Both the position numbers and the translations under genes were made by a program. Positions 8,503-18,280 of a DNA stretch of 64,000 nucleotides are shown here, one piece after another. The notes below the pieces were generated by a model. The model saw only the letters and a list, made by a program, of their open reading frames with translations, was not told the origin of the DNA and did no database searches. The stretch is taken from NCBI RefSeq assembly GCF_036192275.1, contig NZ_CP108088.1, forward strand, positions 7,193,501 to 7,257,500. The letters run 5' to 3'. Numbering within the stretch: position 1 is the stretch's first letter; the number at the start of each line of letters is the position of its first letter. This stretch comes from Streptomyces sp. NBC_00250 (GTDB lineage: Bacteria; Actinomycetota; Actinomycetes; Streptomycetales; Streptomycetaceae).

Positions 8503-11500
8503 ATGCAATCATCATCACGCATGAAAGTTGCACTTGCCGGAGCCGTCCTCGGGCTCCTCGCGGCCTTCGCGGGACCCGGCACCACCGCGTCGGCCCTCCC
8601 CACCGACAGCGCCGACACCACGGCACAGGAGCCCGACACCACGGTCGGCGACCTCACCGGGTTCGCCGCCGACGGGTCCGTCTACCGGCTGACCGCCGGC
8701 CTGGCCCAGGCCCGGGTCAGCTTCGTCACCGCCGACACCTTCCGCATCGAACTCGCCCCCGACGGGAAGTTCACCGACCCCACCGGCACCGACATCACGC
8801 TGCCCCAGGGCCCGCCCCCGGCCACCCGCTGGCGCGACCTGGGCGACCGCTACGAGCTGAGCAGCAGTCAGGTGACCCTGCGCGCCTTCAAGTCACCGCT
8901 CCGCTTCGCCGCCGTACGCGCCGACGGCACCCCGCTCTGGAGCGAGGCCCGCGGCCTCAGCTGGACCGCCGACCGCACCACCCAGACCCTCGCCCGCGGC
9001 GCCGACGAGCAGTTCTACGGCGCCGGCATGCAGAACGGCCGCGGCAACACCTCCCACCGCGACAAGACCGTCGAGGTCGGGGTCGACTACAACTGGAACG
9101 ACGGCGGCCACCCCAACTCCGTCCCCTTCTACCTCTCCTCCGCCGGATACGGCGTCTACCGCAACACCTACGCGCCGAACACCTACGCCTTCACCGAGCC
9201 CGTCACCACCAGCGCCGCGGAACAGCGCTTCGACGCCTACTACTTCGCCGGCACCGGCGGCGACGCCGCCAAGGACGTCATCGGCCAGTACACCCGGCTC
9301 ACCGGCAAGCCCTTCATGCCGCCCGTGTACGGCCTGGAGATCGGCGACGCCGACTGCTACCTCCACAACGCCAACCGGGGCGAGCGCCGCACCCTCGACG
9401 CCCTGAAGGTCGCCGACGGCTACGTCGCCAACGACATGCCCAACGGCTGGATGCTCGTCAACGACGGCTACGGCTGTGGCTACGAGAACCTCGCCGAGGC
9501 CTCCGCCGGACTCGGCGAGCGCGGCATGAAGCTCGGCCTGTGGACCGAGGACGGCATCGACAAGCTCGAAGAGCAGGTCAAGGCCGGCCAGCGGGTCGCC
9601 AAGCTCGACGTCGCCTGGGTCGGCGAGGGCTACAAGTTCGCCCTCGACGGCTGCAAGGACGCCCACGCCGGCATCGAGGCCCACAGCGACGCCCGCGGCT
9701 TCACCTGGGCCCCCGAGAGCTGGTCCGGCGCCCAGCGCTGCGGCGTCCAGTGGTCCGGCGACCAGTCCGGCACCTGGGAGTACATCCGCTGGCAGATCCC
9801 GACCTACGCGGGCGCCTCCATGTCCGGACTCGCCTACACCACCGGCGACGTCGACGGCATCTTCGGCGGCAGCGCCAAGACGTACACCCGCGACCTCCAG
9901 TGGAAGACCTTCCTGCCGGTCACGATGACCATGGACGGCTGGGCCGCCAACGACAAGCAGCCCTTCCGCTACGGCGAGCCCTACACCAGCATCAACCGCG
10001 CATCCCTCAAGCTCCACGAGGCCCTGCTCCCGTACATCTACAGCCACGCCCACCAGGCCACGAAGACCGGCGTCGGCCTCGCCCGGCCGCTCGCCCTGGA
10101 GTACCCGGACGACCCCAAGGCCTCCACCGACGCCGCCAAGTACGAGTTCCTCAGCGGCGAGGACTTCCTCGTCGCCCCCGTCTACCAGGACGCCGTGGAG
10201 CGCGACGGCATCTACCTCCCCGAGGGCACCTGGATCGACTACTGGTCCGGCCGCACCTACCAAGGTCCCGTCACCGTCGACGACTACAGCGCCCCGCTCG
10301 ACACCCTGCCCCTCTTCGTACGGGCCGGAGCGACCGTCCCGATGTGGCCCGGCGACATCCGCTCGTACACCGACCGCGCTCCCGGGGACCCGATCGCCTG
10401 GGACGTCTACCCGAAGGGCAGCTCCTCCTTCGATCTGTACGAGGACGACGGTGTCACCCGCGAACACCGCACCGGCCGGTACGCCACCCAGCGCGCCGAG
10501 GTCAGCGCCCCGAACGGCGGCCCCGGCGACGTCACCGTCCGCATCGGCGCGAGCAAGGGCTCGTACACCGGCAAGCCGGCCGCCCGGCCGTACGCCTTCA
10601 CCGTCCACACCGGCGACGCCCCCGGCAACGTGAAGCTCGACGGGCGCAAGCTGCCCGCCCTCGCCTCCCGTGCCGACTTCGACGCCGCCACCCAGGGCTG
10701 GTGGTACGACCGCGACGAGCGTGGGGGAGTGGTCCGGGTCAAGACGGCCGTCCTGTCCACCGGCCGAGGCTTCGAACTGAAGCTGACCGACACCAGCGCG
10801 GTCGGCGGCGCCGTACCGGGCGCCTCCGCGGCCCTCGCCGTCCCCTCGGCGCAGGAGCTCGGCGCCGGAGCCCCCGGCACCGTCGCCGTGGACGTCACCG
10901 CCGGCACCCGCGATGCCACCGATGTACGGGTCTCCCTGGACGCCCCGGCCGGCTGGCAGGTCACCCCGGCGGCACCGATCGGCCGCGTCCCGGCCGGCAC
11001 CACCCGCCGGGTCGAGGTCACCGTCACCCCCGCCCCGGACGCGAAGCCCGGCGAGGCCACCCTCACCGCGACCGTCCGGCACCGCGCGGCGGGCACCGAC
11101 CGCACCGCCACCCAGCGGTTCGCGGTCGGCGTGATGCCCCCGCCGCCGACCGGCGACGCCTGGGCGAGCGACCTCGTCTGGCTGCGCTCCACCAACGGCT
11201 GGGGCCCGCCCGAACGCGACCGCTCCAACGGCGAGTCCGGCGCCACCGACGGCAGGACCCTCACCCTGGGCGGGACGACCTACGAGAAGGGCATCGGCGG
11301 CCACGCCGACTCCGACATCGAGGTCTACCTCGGCGGCCGCTGCACCACCTTCACCGCCGACGTCGGCATCGACGACGAGATCAACGGCTACGGCGACGTG
11401 GCCTTCTCCGTCGAGGCCGACGGCAAGGTCCTGTGGACCTCGCCCCGGCTCACCGGCGCCTCCGCGACCCTGCCCGTGAACGTCGACGTGACCGGCGCGC

Positions 11501-11589
11501 GGCACGTGCGGCTGAAGATCACGGACACCAACGGGTCCAAGAGCGGAGACCACGGGGACTGGGCGGCGGCCCGGTTCGGCTGCGCCTGA
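8503..11589 (+). CDS. Secreted GH31 glycoside hydrolase with NEW3 and NPCBM domains
   Basis: A 1028-residue exported glycosidase. The N-terminus MQSSSRMKVALAGAVLGLLA with cleavage near ASA-LP is a Sec-type signal peptide. The GH31 catalytic region spans roughly residues 60-660: galactose-mutarotase-like N-domain, then a TIM barrel with candidate nucleophile Asp369 in RVAKLDVAWVG and candidate acid/base Asp420 in QWSGDQSGTWE. A NEW3-type beta-sandwich (about 770-880) and a C-terminal NPCBM carbohydrate-binding domain (about 890-1028, WASDLVWLRSTNGWG...) follow. Substrate specificity (alpha-glucoside, galactoside or N-acetylgalactosaminide) cannot be told. A TAAATA box ends 6 nt before the ATG. 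Terminators lie on both sides, so it is a single-gene unit. Confidence 0.9.
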   Translation: MQSSSRMKVALAGAVLGLLAAFAGPGTTASALPTDSADTTAQEPDTTVGDLTGFAADGSVYRLTAGLAQARVSFVTADTFRIELAPDGKFTDPTGTDITLPQGPPPATRWRDLGDRYELSSSQVTLRAFKSPLRFAAVRADGTPLWSEARGLSWTADRTTQTLARGADEQFYGAGMQNGRGNTSHRDKTVEVGVDYNWNDGGHPNSVPFYLSSAGYGVYRNTYAPNTYAFTEPVTTSAAEQRFDAYYFAGTGGDAAKDVIGQYTRLTGKPFMPPVYGLEIGDADCYLHNANRGERRTLDALKVADGYVANDMPNGWMLVNDGYGCGYENLAEASAGLGERGMKLGLWTEDGIDKLEEQVKAGQRVAKLDVAWVGEGYKFALDGCKDAHAGIEAHSDARGFTWAPESWSGAQRCGVQWSGDQSGTWEYIRWQIPTYAGASMSGLAYTTGDVDGIFGGSAKTYTRDLQWKTFLPVTMTMDGWAANDKQPFRYGEPYTSINRASLKLHEALLPYIYSHAHQATKTGVGLARPLALEYPDDPKASTDAAKYEFLSGEDFLVAPVYQDAVERDGIYLPEGTWIDYWSGRTYQGPVTVDDYSAPLDTLPLFVRAGATVPMWPGDIRSYTDRAPGDPIAWDVYPKGSSSFDLYEDDGVTREHRTGRYATQRAEVSAPNGGPGDVTVRIGASKGSYTGKPAARPYAFTVHTGDAPGNVKLDGRKLPALASRADFDAATQGWWYDRDERGGVVRVKTAVLSTGRGFELKLTDTSAVGGAVPGASAALAVPSAQELGAGAPGTVAVDVTAGTRDATDVRVSLDAPAGWQVTPAAPIGRVPAGTTRRVEVTVTPAPDAKPGEATLTATVRHRAAGTDRTATQRFAVGVMPPPPTGDAWASDLVWLRSTNGWGPPERDRSNGESGATDGRTLTLGGTTYEKGIGGHADSDIEVYLGGRCTTFTADVGIDDEINGYGDVAFSVEADGKVLWTSPRLTGASATLPVNVDVTGARHVRLKITDTNGSKSGDHGDWAAARFGCA

Positions 11590-11614
11590 CACATGATCCG
11601 CGTCTGACGCGACG

Positions 11615-11647
11615 ACGGGAGGGGTGCCTTCGAGGCACCCCTCCCGT
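11615..11647. terminator. Bidirectional terminator between GH31 and PAC2 genes
   Basis: Perfect 15-bp stem (11615-11629 with 11633-11647) with loop TCG, placed between convergent genes. Confidence 0.85.
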
Positions 11648-11670
11648 TCCGTCCTGCCTGCTGCGCGCCG

Positions 11671-12777
11671 CTACTTCTCGGACTCGCCGTCCGTGTCGGT
11701 GTCGGTGTCCCCGTCGACGGCGTCGGAGGCTGCTTCCGGGGCTTCCGGGGCGTCCGCGGTCGGCTCGGTCTCCGCTCCCTCCGGCTCCTCGGCGCCCTCG
11801 GCGGCGTCCGTCCCCGGTACCGCCTCCGGTCCCGGCCGTTCGGGCTTAGGCGGGCGCGTACGGCCGCTCCCGGTGTCCCGCAGGAACGGCGTGTCGCCGC
11901 CCTCCATCGCCACCCCGGGGCCGCCCGGCCCCGTGCCCGGCTCGCGCCGCCGCAGATACCGCTCGAACTCCCGGGCGATCGCCTCGCCCGAGGCCTCCGG
12001 CAGCTCCGCCGTGTCCCGGGCCTCCTCCAACGTCTGCACGTACTCGGCGACCTCGCTGTCCTCGGCGGCCAGCTGGTCCACGCCCACCTGCCAGGCCCGC
12101 GCGTCCTCGGGCAGCTCGCCCAGCGGGATGCGCAGACCGATCAGGTCCTCAAGACGGTTGAGCAGCGCCAGGGTCGCCTTCGGGTTCGGGGGCTGCGACA
12201 CGTAGTGCGGAACCGCCGCCCACAGGCTCACCGCCGGCACGCCCGCGTGGGTGCACGCCTCCTGGAGGATGCCCACGATGCCCGTCGGGCCCTCGTACCG
12301 GGTCTCCTCCAGGTCCATCGTGCGCGCCAGGTCCGGGTCGGAGGTCACTCCGCTGACCGGGACCGGCCGTGTGTGCGGGGTGTCCCCGAGCAGCGCGCCC
12401 AGGATCACGACCATCTCCACGCCCAGCTCGTGGGCGAAGGCGAGGATCTCGTTGCAGAAGGAGCGCCAGCGCATCGACGGCTCGATCCCGCGGACCAGCA
12501 CCAGGTCACGGGGCTTGTCGCCGCCGACCCGGACCACGGAGAGCCGGGTCGTCGGCCAGGTGATCTTCCGGACGCCGTTGTCCAGGAAGACCGTGGGCCG
12601 GTTGACCTGGAAGTCGTAGTAGTCCTCGGCGTCGAGCGCCGCGAACACCTCGCCCTTCCATTCCCGGTCCAGGTGGGCGACCGCGGTGGAGGCGGCGTCG
12701 CCGGCGTCGTTCCAGCCTTCGAACGCGGCCACCATGACCGGGTCGATCAGCTCGGGTACCCCCTCGAGCTCGATCAC
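11671..12777 (-). CDS. PAC2 family protein (proteasome assembly chaperone 2-like)
   Basis: A 368-residue protein. Residues ~1-270 form the PAC2 domain: VIELEGVPELIDPVMVAAFE, GWNDAGDAASTAV, VVILGALLGDTPHTRPVPV and SLWAAVPHYVSQPPNPKATL are hallmarks. The remaining ~100 residues are acidic and Pro/Glu-rich, ending DTDTDTDGESEK, and look disordered. GTG 12775-12777 is chosen because AAGGAGG sits 6 nt upstream. Eukaryotic PAC2 helps assemble the 20S alpha ring; the bacterial function is unproven. In mycobacteria the homologue also lies near mshC and the proteasome genes, and here it is about 24 kb from prcBA. Confidence 0.9.
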   Translation of the reverse strand: MIELEGVPELIDPVMVAAFEGWNDAGDAASTAVAHLDREWKGEVFAALDAEDYYDFQVNRPTVFLDNGVRKITWPTTRLSVVRVGGDKPRDLVLVRGIEPSMRWRSFCNEILAFAHELGVEMVVILGALLGDTPHTRPVPVSGVTSDPDLARTMDLEETRYEGPTGIVGILQEACTHAGVPAVSLWAAVPHYVSQPPNPKATLALLNRLEDLIGLRIPLGELPEDARAWQVGVDQLAAEDSEVAEYVQTLEEARDTAELPEASGEAIAREFERYLRRREPGTGPGGPGVAMEGGDTPFLRDTGSGRTRPPKPERPGPEAVPGTDAAEGAEEPEGAETEPTADAPEAPEAASDAVDGDTDTDTDGESEK

Positions 12778-12918
12778 CCAGCGCCTCCTTTTCGAAGTTC
12801 CTGTCGTACGGACCAACCTTACGGCTTTCTTCAGGTCCGTCCGCAGCCCCCGGACATCCCCGAAAACCCGTGCGGCCTTGATCGACTACCCAGGAACTCG
12901 CCTCCGCACACGGCGGTC

Positions 12919-13980
12919 TCACTCCTCCCAGAGGGTGCTCGGCGCCTCCCTCCGGACCACCGGCGCGATCTCCTCGGCGAAGCGCTGGAGCGTCTCGATC
13001 TGCTCGGCCGTCGACTGGGCGAAGGTGTCGACCGTGACGGACTGCAGGTCGTGCCCGTAATGGGCGTGGTAGCCGAGGATCTTGTCGATGATCTGCTGCG
13101 GCGAACCGATCAGCTGGGGACCGTCCGCGACGGCGTCCTCGATCGTGCGGAACGGGGTGTTGTAGCCGGCCTTTCCTTCCAGATGCGGCTTGAAGCTCTG
13201 CCGTACCTTCGCCTCGTACAGGTCCTTGTAGCGGGAGACCGCCTCCTCGGCGGTGTCGGCGATGAGCAGGCCCCCGGAACCGGCCGCCACGCGCGCGTGG
13301 GCCGGGTCGTGCCCGTACTCCTCGAACTTCTCCCGGTAGTGGGCGATGAGCTTCGCGTACGCCGCACGGGGCTGGATCGCGTTGGCGGTGAAGAGCGGAT
13401 CGCCGTGCTTCGCCGCGAGTTCGGGGGAGTGGAGACTCGTGGCCGAGCCGTGCCAGATCCGGGGCGCACCCGCGTACGGGCGAGGCACCGTGGTGACGCC
13501 CTTCAGCGGGGGCCGGAACTCGCCCTCCCAGTCGACGTCCTCCTCCGTCCAGAGCCTGCGGAGCAGCTCGTACTTCTCCTGCTGCAGGTCCCACTGACGC
13601 TCCTCGTCCAGGCCGAAGAGGTCGAAGTGGCCGGCCTCCGCACCCTTGCCGACGACGAGTTCGAGCCTGCCTCGGGAGAGCTGGTCGAGGGTGGCGTAGT
13701 CCTCGGCGACCCGGACCGGGTCGAGGATCGCGACCACGGTGACGCCGGTGAGCAGCCTGATCCGGGTGGTGCGGGCGGCGAGCGCGGCGAGCAGCACGGT
13801 CGGGGCGGAGGAGAGGAACGCGCCCGCGTGCCGCTCGCCGACCGCGTACGCGTCGAAGCCGAACCGTTCGGCGGTCTCGCCGAGCGTGACGACCTGCTCC
13901 AACCGGTCGGCGGCGGAAAGGAGTTCGCCGGTCAGCGGGTGCGGGGAGTGGTGGACGATCGAGAGCACCTGAAACTTCAT
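12919..13980 (-). CDS. LLM-class flavin-dependent oxidoreductase
   Basis: A 353-residue bacterial-luciferase-like monooxygenase. MKFQVLSIVHHSPHPLTGE, ERFGFDAYAVGERHAGAF, SRGRLELVVGKGAEAGHFDLFG and RIWHGSATS identify an FMN-type subgroup, distinct from the F420-type enzyme at 1600. Substrate unknown. It is preceded by a weak ribosome-binding site and is separated from glpD by a terminator, so it is not part of the glycerol operon. The 141-bp gap downstream to the PAC2 start shows no clear hairpin. Confidence 0.87.
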   Translation of the reverse strand: MKFQVLSIVHHSPHPLTGELLSAADRLEQVVTLGETAERFGFDAYAVGERHAGAFLSSAPTVLLAALAARTTRIRLLTGVTVVAILDPVRVAEDYATLDQLSRGRLELVVGKGAEAGHFDLFGLDEERQWDLQQEKYELLRRLWTEEDVDWEGEFRPPLKGVTTVPRPYAGAPRIWHGSATSLHSPELAAKHGDPLFTANAIQPRAAYAKLIAHYREKFEEYGHDPAHARVAAGSGGLLIADTAEEAVSRYKDLYEAKVRQSFKPHLEGKAGYNTPFRTIEDAVADGPQLIGSPQQIIDKILGYHAHYGHDLQSVTVDTFAQSTAEQIETLQRFAEEIAPVVRREAPSTLWEE

Positions 13981-14035
13981 GCGTTCCACTCTGCGTGCCG
14001 AGTGTTGCGGCGGTGTGGACAGCGTGTGGCACGCC

Positions 14036-14070
14036 TCAGGGGCGGCTCCTCGAAGAGGAACCGCCCCTGA
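14036..14070 (-). terminator. Terminator of the glycerol operon (after glpD)
   Basis: 16-bp stem (14036-14051 with 14055-14070), 3-nt loop. The single mismatch becomes a G-U pair in RNA of the minus strand, so it suits leftward transcription. Confidence 0.8.
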
Positions 14071-14081
14071 AACCGGAGGAG

Positions 14082-15686
14082 TTACTTCTGCAGCATCGCC
14101 TCGACGCCGGCGCGGACCTCGTCCGTCGCGAGACCCCGGATGGTCAGCGTCGTACGGCGGCGCAGCACGTCGTCCGCCGTCTCGGCCCACTCGTGGTCAC
14201 GGGCGTAGGCGACCTGCGCCCAGATCTCGGGCGCGTCCGGGTGGATGCGGCGGGCCAGGTCCGGGTTCTCGTTCGCCATGCGCGCGATGTCGAAGGAGAG
14301 CGAGCCGTAGTGCGTCGCCAGGTGCTTGGCGGTGTCGGCGGCCATCCGCGGGCCGGGCGCCGGACCGTCGACGAGCAGCCGGTGCGCGACCGCGTTCGGG
14401 TTGGCGATGCCGGGCAGCGGCAGCCGCTTCGGCAGCGTCGACACCGACTCGTAGTCCTCGCCCAGCGGGTGGCCGGGGAGCTGCTCCAGCTTCTTCATCA
14501 CCGTACGGCCGATGTGGCGGAAGGTCGTCCACTTGCCGCCGGCCACCGACAGCATGCCGCCGCGGCCCTCGGTGACGACCGTCTCGCGCTTGGCCTTGGA
14601 GGTGTCGCCGGGACCGCCCGGGAGCACCCGCAGACCGGCGAAGGCGTAGGTGATCAGATCGCGCGACAGCTGCTGGTCGCGGATGGAGAAGGCGGCCTCG
14701 TCCAGGATCTGGGCGGTGTCCTTCTCGGTGACCTCGACCTGGCCGGGGTCGCCCTCGTACTCCTCGTCGGTGGTGCCGAGCAGCAGCATGTCCTCCCAGG
14801 GGAGGGCGAAGGTGATGCGGTACTTGTCGATCGGGGTGGCCAGGGCGGCCTTCCACGGCGAGGTCCGCTTGAGGACCAGGTGCGCGCCCTTGGAGAGGCG
14901 GATGGAGGGGGCCGCGTTCGGGTCCTCCATCTTGCGCAGGTGGTCGACCCACGGGCCGGTCGCGTTGAGCACGAGACGGGCGGTGACGCCGAACTCATCG
15001 CCGCTGGTGCGGTCCTTGAGCTCGGCACCGGTGACCCGGCCCTTGGTGAAGCGCAGCCCGGTGACCTCGGCGTGGTTGAGGACGGTGGCACCGGCGTCGA
15101 CCGCCGCGCGGACCGTCATCAGCGCCATGCGGGCGTCGTTCATCTGGTCGTCGCCGTAGACGGCCACGGCCTTGAGGTTGTCGGTGCGCAGCTCCGGCAC
15201 GTCCTGTGCGGCCTTGGCGGGGGAGAGCAGGTGCCCGACGCCGTCACCGAACGCCGAGAGGGCGCTGTAGGCGAAGACACCGGCACCGAGCTTGGCCGCG
15301 CCGTGCGGGCCGCCCTTGTAGACGGGCAGGTAGAAGGTGAGGGGGTTGGCGAGGTGCGGTGCCACCTGACGGGAGACCGCACGCCGCTCGAAGTGGTTCT
15401 CCGCGACCAGCTTCACCGCGCCGGTCTGCAGGTAGCGCAGACCGCCGTGGAGCAGCTTCGAGGAGGCGGAGGAGGTGGCGCCGGCGAAGTCGCCGGCGTC
15501 CACCAGGGCCACCCGCAGGCCCGACTGTGCGGCGTGCCAGGCGGTGGAGATGCCCAGGATGCCGCCGCCGATCACCAGGAGGTCGTACGTCGCCTTGGAA
15601 AGCTGGTCCCGGGTCTCGGCGCGGCTCGGGAGGGAGCCGGACGCCGGGTGCGTCCCAAGGGCAGGGACGCTCTGCAGGGTGGTCAT
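14082..15686 (-). CDS. glpD: Aerobic glycerol-3-phosphate dehydrogenase
   Basis: A 534-residue FAD enzyme that oxidises glycerol-3-phosphate to dihydroxyacetone phosphate and passes electrons to the quinone pool at the membrane. The Rossmann FAD site is DLLVIGGGILGISTAWHAAQ, followed by ATSSASSKLLHGGLRYL, typical of GlpD. The C-terminal domain with RIHPDAPEIWAQVAYARDHEWA is also present. It is the last gene of glpF-glpK-glpD, only 6 nt after glpK, matching the S. coelicolor gylCAB order. Control is expected from GylR operators upstream of glpF. Confidence 0.95.
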   Translation of the reverse strand: MTTLQSVPALGTHPASGSLPSRAETRDQLSKATYDLLVIGGGILGISTAWHAAQSGLRVALVDAGDFAGATSSASSKLLHGGLRYLQTGAVKLVAENHFERRAVSRQVAPHLANPLTFYLPVYKGGPHGAAKLGAGVFAYSALSAFGDGVGHLLSPAKAAQDVPELRTDNLKAVAVYGDDQMNDARMALMTVRAAVDAGATVLNHAEVTGLRFTKGRVTGAELKDRTSGDEFGVTARLVLNATGPWVDHLRKMEDPNAAPSIRLSKGAHLVLKRTSPWKAALATPIDKYRITFALPWEDMLLLGTTDEEYEGDPGQVEVTEKDTAQILDEAAFSIRDQQLSRDLITYAFAGLRVLPGGPGDTSKAKRETVVTEGRGGMLSVAGGKWTTFRHIGRTVMKKLEQLPGHPLGEDYESVSTLPKRLPLPGIANPNAVAHRLLVDGPAPGPRMAADTAKHLATHYGSLSFDIARMANENPDLARRIHPDAPEIWAQVAYARDHEWAETADDVLRRRTTLTIRGLATDEVRAGVEAMLQK

Positions 15687-15692
15687 GTCGAT

Positions 15693-17219
15693 CTACTCCT
15701 CGTCCTCGATCCAGCCCATGGTCCGCTCGACGGCCTTGAGCCAGCTCTTGTACTCGCTGTCACGCCTGTCGGCGTCCATGCGAGGGGTCCATTCCGCCGC
15801 GCGGCGCCAGTTGGCGCGCAGGGCGTCGGTGTCCGGCCAGAAGCCGACGGCCAGGCCGGCGGCGTAGGCGGCACCGAGGCAGGTGGTCTCGGCGACCATC
15901 GGACGCACGACGGGCGCGTCCAGGAAGTCCGAGAGGGTCTGCATCAGCAGGTTGTTGGAGGTCATGCCGCCGTCGACCTTGAGCGCGGTCAGCTCGACGC
16001 CGGAGTCCTTCGTCATGGCGTCGGTGATCTCGCGGGTCTGCCAGGCGGTGGCCTCCAGGACGGCGCGGGCGATGTGCGCCTTGGTGACGTACCGGGTGAG
16101 GCCGGCGATCACACCGCGGGCGTCGGAGCGCCAGTAGGGGGCGAACAGGCCGGAGAAGGCCGGCACGAAGTAGGCGCCGCCGTTGTCCTCGACCGAGGAC
16201 GCGAGGGTCTCGATCTCGGCGGCGGACTTGATGAGGCCCATCTGGTCGCGCATCCACTGCACCAGCGAACCGGTGACGGCGATCGAGCCCTCCAGGGCGT
16301 AGACCGGCTTCTGGTCGCCGATCTGGTAGCCGACCGTGGTCAGCAGGCCGCTGTAGGAGTTGATGATCTTGTCACCGGTGTTCATCAGCATGAAGGTGCC
16401 GGTGCCGTACGTGGACTTGGCCTCGCCCTCGGCGAAGCAGGTCTGGCCGAACAGGGCGGCCTGCTGGTCGCCGAGCGCCGAGGCGACCGGGACACCGGCG
16501 AGGGCGCCGTCCTTGACGTGGCCGTAGACCTCGGCGGAGGACCGGATCTCGGGGAGGACGTTGAGGGGAACCCCCATCGACTCCGCGATCTTCTCGTCCC
16601 AGGCCAGCGTGTGCAGGTTCATCAGCATGGTGCGCGAGGCGTTGGTGACGTCGGTGACGTGCACTCCGCCGTCGGTGCCGCCCGTGAGGTTCCAGATGAC
16701 CCACGAGTCCATGGTGCCGAAGAGGATGTCGCCGGCCTCGGCGCGCTCGCGCAGGCCCTCGACGTTGTCGAGCATCCAGCGGATCTTCGGGCCGGCGAAG
16801 TAGCTCGCCAGCGGCAGGCCGGTCTCGCGGCGGAAGCGGTCCTGGCCGACGTTGCGGCCGAGCTCCTTGCAGAGGGCGTCGGTGCGGGTGTCCTGCCAGA
16901 CGAGGGCGTTGTGGACGGGCTCACCGGTGGTCTTGTCCCAGAGCAGCGTGGTCTCGCGCTGGTTGGTGATGCCGATGGCCTTGACGTCGGAGGCGGCGAT
17001 GCCGCCCTTCGTCAGGGCGCCGGCGACGACCTCCTGGACGTTGGTCCAGATCTCGGCGGCGTCGTGCTCGACCCAGCCCGGCTTCGGGAAGATCTGCTCG
17101 TGCTCCTTCTGGTCGACCGAGACGATCCGGCCGTCCTTGTCGAAGACGATGCAGCGCGAGGACGTGGTGCCCTGGTCGATGGCCGCGATGAACGGGCCGG
17201 AGGTGTGTGCGTCGGTCAC
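15693..17219 (-). CDS. glpK: Glycerol kinase
   Basis: A 508-residue FGGY-family kinase that phosphorylates glycerol with ATP. The N-terminal phosphate-binding site [20 protein letters not shown], the FGGY-type segments [20 protein letters not shown] and [18 protein letters not shown], and [10 protein letters not shown] support GlpK. GTG 17217-17219 is preferred over the in-frame TTG 17229-17231, because GGAG lies 6 nt upstream of the GTG and actually overlaps the TTG codon. Middle gene of the glycerol operon, 35 nt after glpF. Confidence 0.95.
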   Translation of the reverse strand: MTDAHTSGPFIAAIDQGTTSSRCIVFDKDGRIVSVDQKEHEQIFPKPGWVEHDAAEIWTNVQEVVAGALTKGGIAASDVKAIGITNQRETTLLWDKTTGEPVHNALVWQDTRTDALCKELGRNVGQDRFRRETGLPLASYFAGPKIRWMLDNVEGLRERAEAGDILFGTMDSWVIWNLTGGTDGGVHVTDVTNASRTMLMNLHTLAWDEKIAESMGVPLNVLPEIRSSAEVYGHVKDGALAGVPVASALGDQQAALFGQTCFAEGEAKSTYGTGTFMLMNTGDKIINSYSGLLTTVGYQIGDQKPVYALEGSIAVTGSLVQWMRDQMGLIKSAAEIETLASSVEDNGGAYFVPAFSGLFAPYWRSDARGVIAGLTRYVTKAHIARAVLEATAWQTREITDAMTKDSGVELTALKVDGGMTSNNLLMQTLSDFLDAPVVRPMVAETTCLGAAYAAGLAVGFWPDTDALRANWRRAAEWTPRMDADRRDSEYKSWLKAVERTMGWIEDEE

Positions 17220-17254
17220 GGTGTGCTCCAAGGGAGGTCTGGGAGAAGGACGGC

Positions 17255-18013
17255 TCAGGCGAACGCGATGTTGTAGATACCCGCCGCGATGGCTCCACCG
17301 ATCAGCGGACCGGCGACCGGGATCCAGGCGTAGCTCCAGTCGGAGCCGCCCTTGTTCGGCAGCGGGAGCAGGGCGTGCACGATGCGCGGGCCGAGGTCAC
17401 GTGCCGGGTTGATCGCGTAGCCGGTCGGCCCACCGAGCGAGAGGCCGATGGAGACCACGACGAACGCGGTGATCAGGGCGCCGATGACGCCGAGGCCCTT
17501 GCCGCTGTCGTTGAGGCCCTGGGTGAGCACGGCCAGGACGAGCACCACGGTGCCGATGATCTCGGTGGCCAGGTTCTGCCAGGTGTTCCGGATCTCGGGG
17601 CCGGTGGAGAAGATGCCGAGCACCGGGCCGGGGCCCTCGATCGGCGTCTTGGCGGCGGCCTCGGCGTCGGTGAGGTGGGCCTGGAACTGGCCGTAGTAGG
17701 CCACCCAGACCAGTGCCGCGCCGATCATGGCGCCGAGCATCTGGCCCGCGATGTAGACGGGGACGTTGTCCCAGACGCCGTCCTTGATCGCGATTCCGAC
17801 CGTGACGGCGGGGTTCAGATGGGCGCCCGAGAGGGAAGCCGTCATGTAGACGGCCGTCATGACGGCGAAGCCCCACCCGAAGGTGATCGCGAGCCAGCCC
17901 GCGTTGCGGGCCTTGGAGCCCTTGAGCGTGACGGCGGCGCACACGCCGCCGCCGAGCAGAATCAGAACGGCGGTACCGATGGTCTCGCCGAGGAAGATGT
18001 CGGAGCTGGACAC
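17255..18013 (-). CDS. glpF: Glycerol facilitator (aquaglyceroporin)
   Basis: A 252-residue six-helix channel of the MIP family. Both half-helix motifs are present: [12 protein letters not shown] and [13 protein letters not shown]. The Asp after the second NPAR is characteristic of glyceroporins rather than strict water channels. It takes up glycerol for GlpK. GTG 18011-18013 has AGGAG 5-9 nt upstream. First gene of the operon, with a TAGAGT -10 box (minus strand 18122-18117) and a GylR-like palindrome just beyond it. Confidence 0.94.
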   Translation of the reverse strand: MSSSDIFLGETIGTAVLILLGGGVCAAVTLKGSKARNAGWLAITFGWGFAVMTAVYMTASLSGAHLNPAVTVGIAIKDGVWDNVPVYIAGQMLGAMIGAALVWVAYYGQFQAHLTDAEAAAKTPIEGPGPVLGIFSTGPEIRNTWQNLATEIIGTVVLVLAVLTQGLNDSGKGLGVIGALITAFVVVSIGLSLGGPTGYAINPARDLGPRIVHALLPLPNKGGSDWSYAWIPVAGPLIGGAIAAGIYNIAFA

Positions 18014-18116
18014 CCGCGACTCCTTTGTCCTTCGTCCAGGGGAACGGCGAACCCCGGGTCCCTCCGGAGGTCCGCACCCTCGTGTGAGGGCTGTTTCCGG
18101 CCCTTGGCACTGCCAC

Positions 18117-18122
18117 ACTCTA
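18117..18122 (-). promoter_or_regulatory. -10 box of the glpFKD promoter
   Basis: TAGAGT on the minus strand. The expected -35 position (about 18139-18145) overlaps the left end of the operator at 18142-18158, fitting repression by steric block. Confidence 0.5.
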
Positions 18123-18141
18123 GCGTCTATTGCCGTTAGGT

Positions 18142-18158
18142 GTTCGGCATTGCCGACC
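18142..18158. promoter_or_regulatory. Putative GylR operator upstream of glpF
   Basis: GTTCGGCATTGCCGACC, half-sites GTTCGGCA/TGCCGACC around a central T (7 of 8 positions symmetric). Closely related sequences occur before gylR at 19073-19089 and 19096-19109, so they are probably bound by the same IclR-type protein. Confidence 0.6.
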
Positions 18159-18280
18159 GATGAACGGAAGTTTTGCCCTCGGGTTAACAGCACGTCAAGG
18201 CCCCGGGAAGCGAAAAACCCGCCGATAACGCGATCGTTACCGGCGGGTTCACTCAGGTCGGGGGGCGTGGTCGCGCAGGG

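Noticed and set aside
17229..17231. TTG as start of glpK
   Set aside because: It overlaps the Shine-Dalgarno of the GTG 12 nt downstream, and homologues do not need the extra residues.
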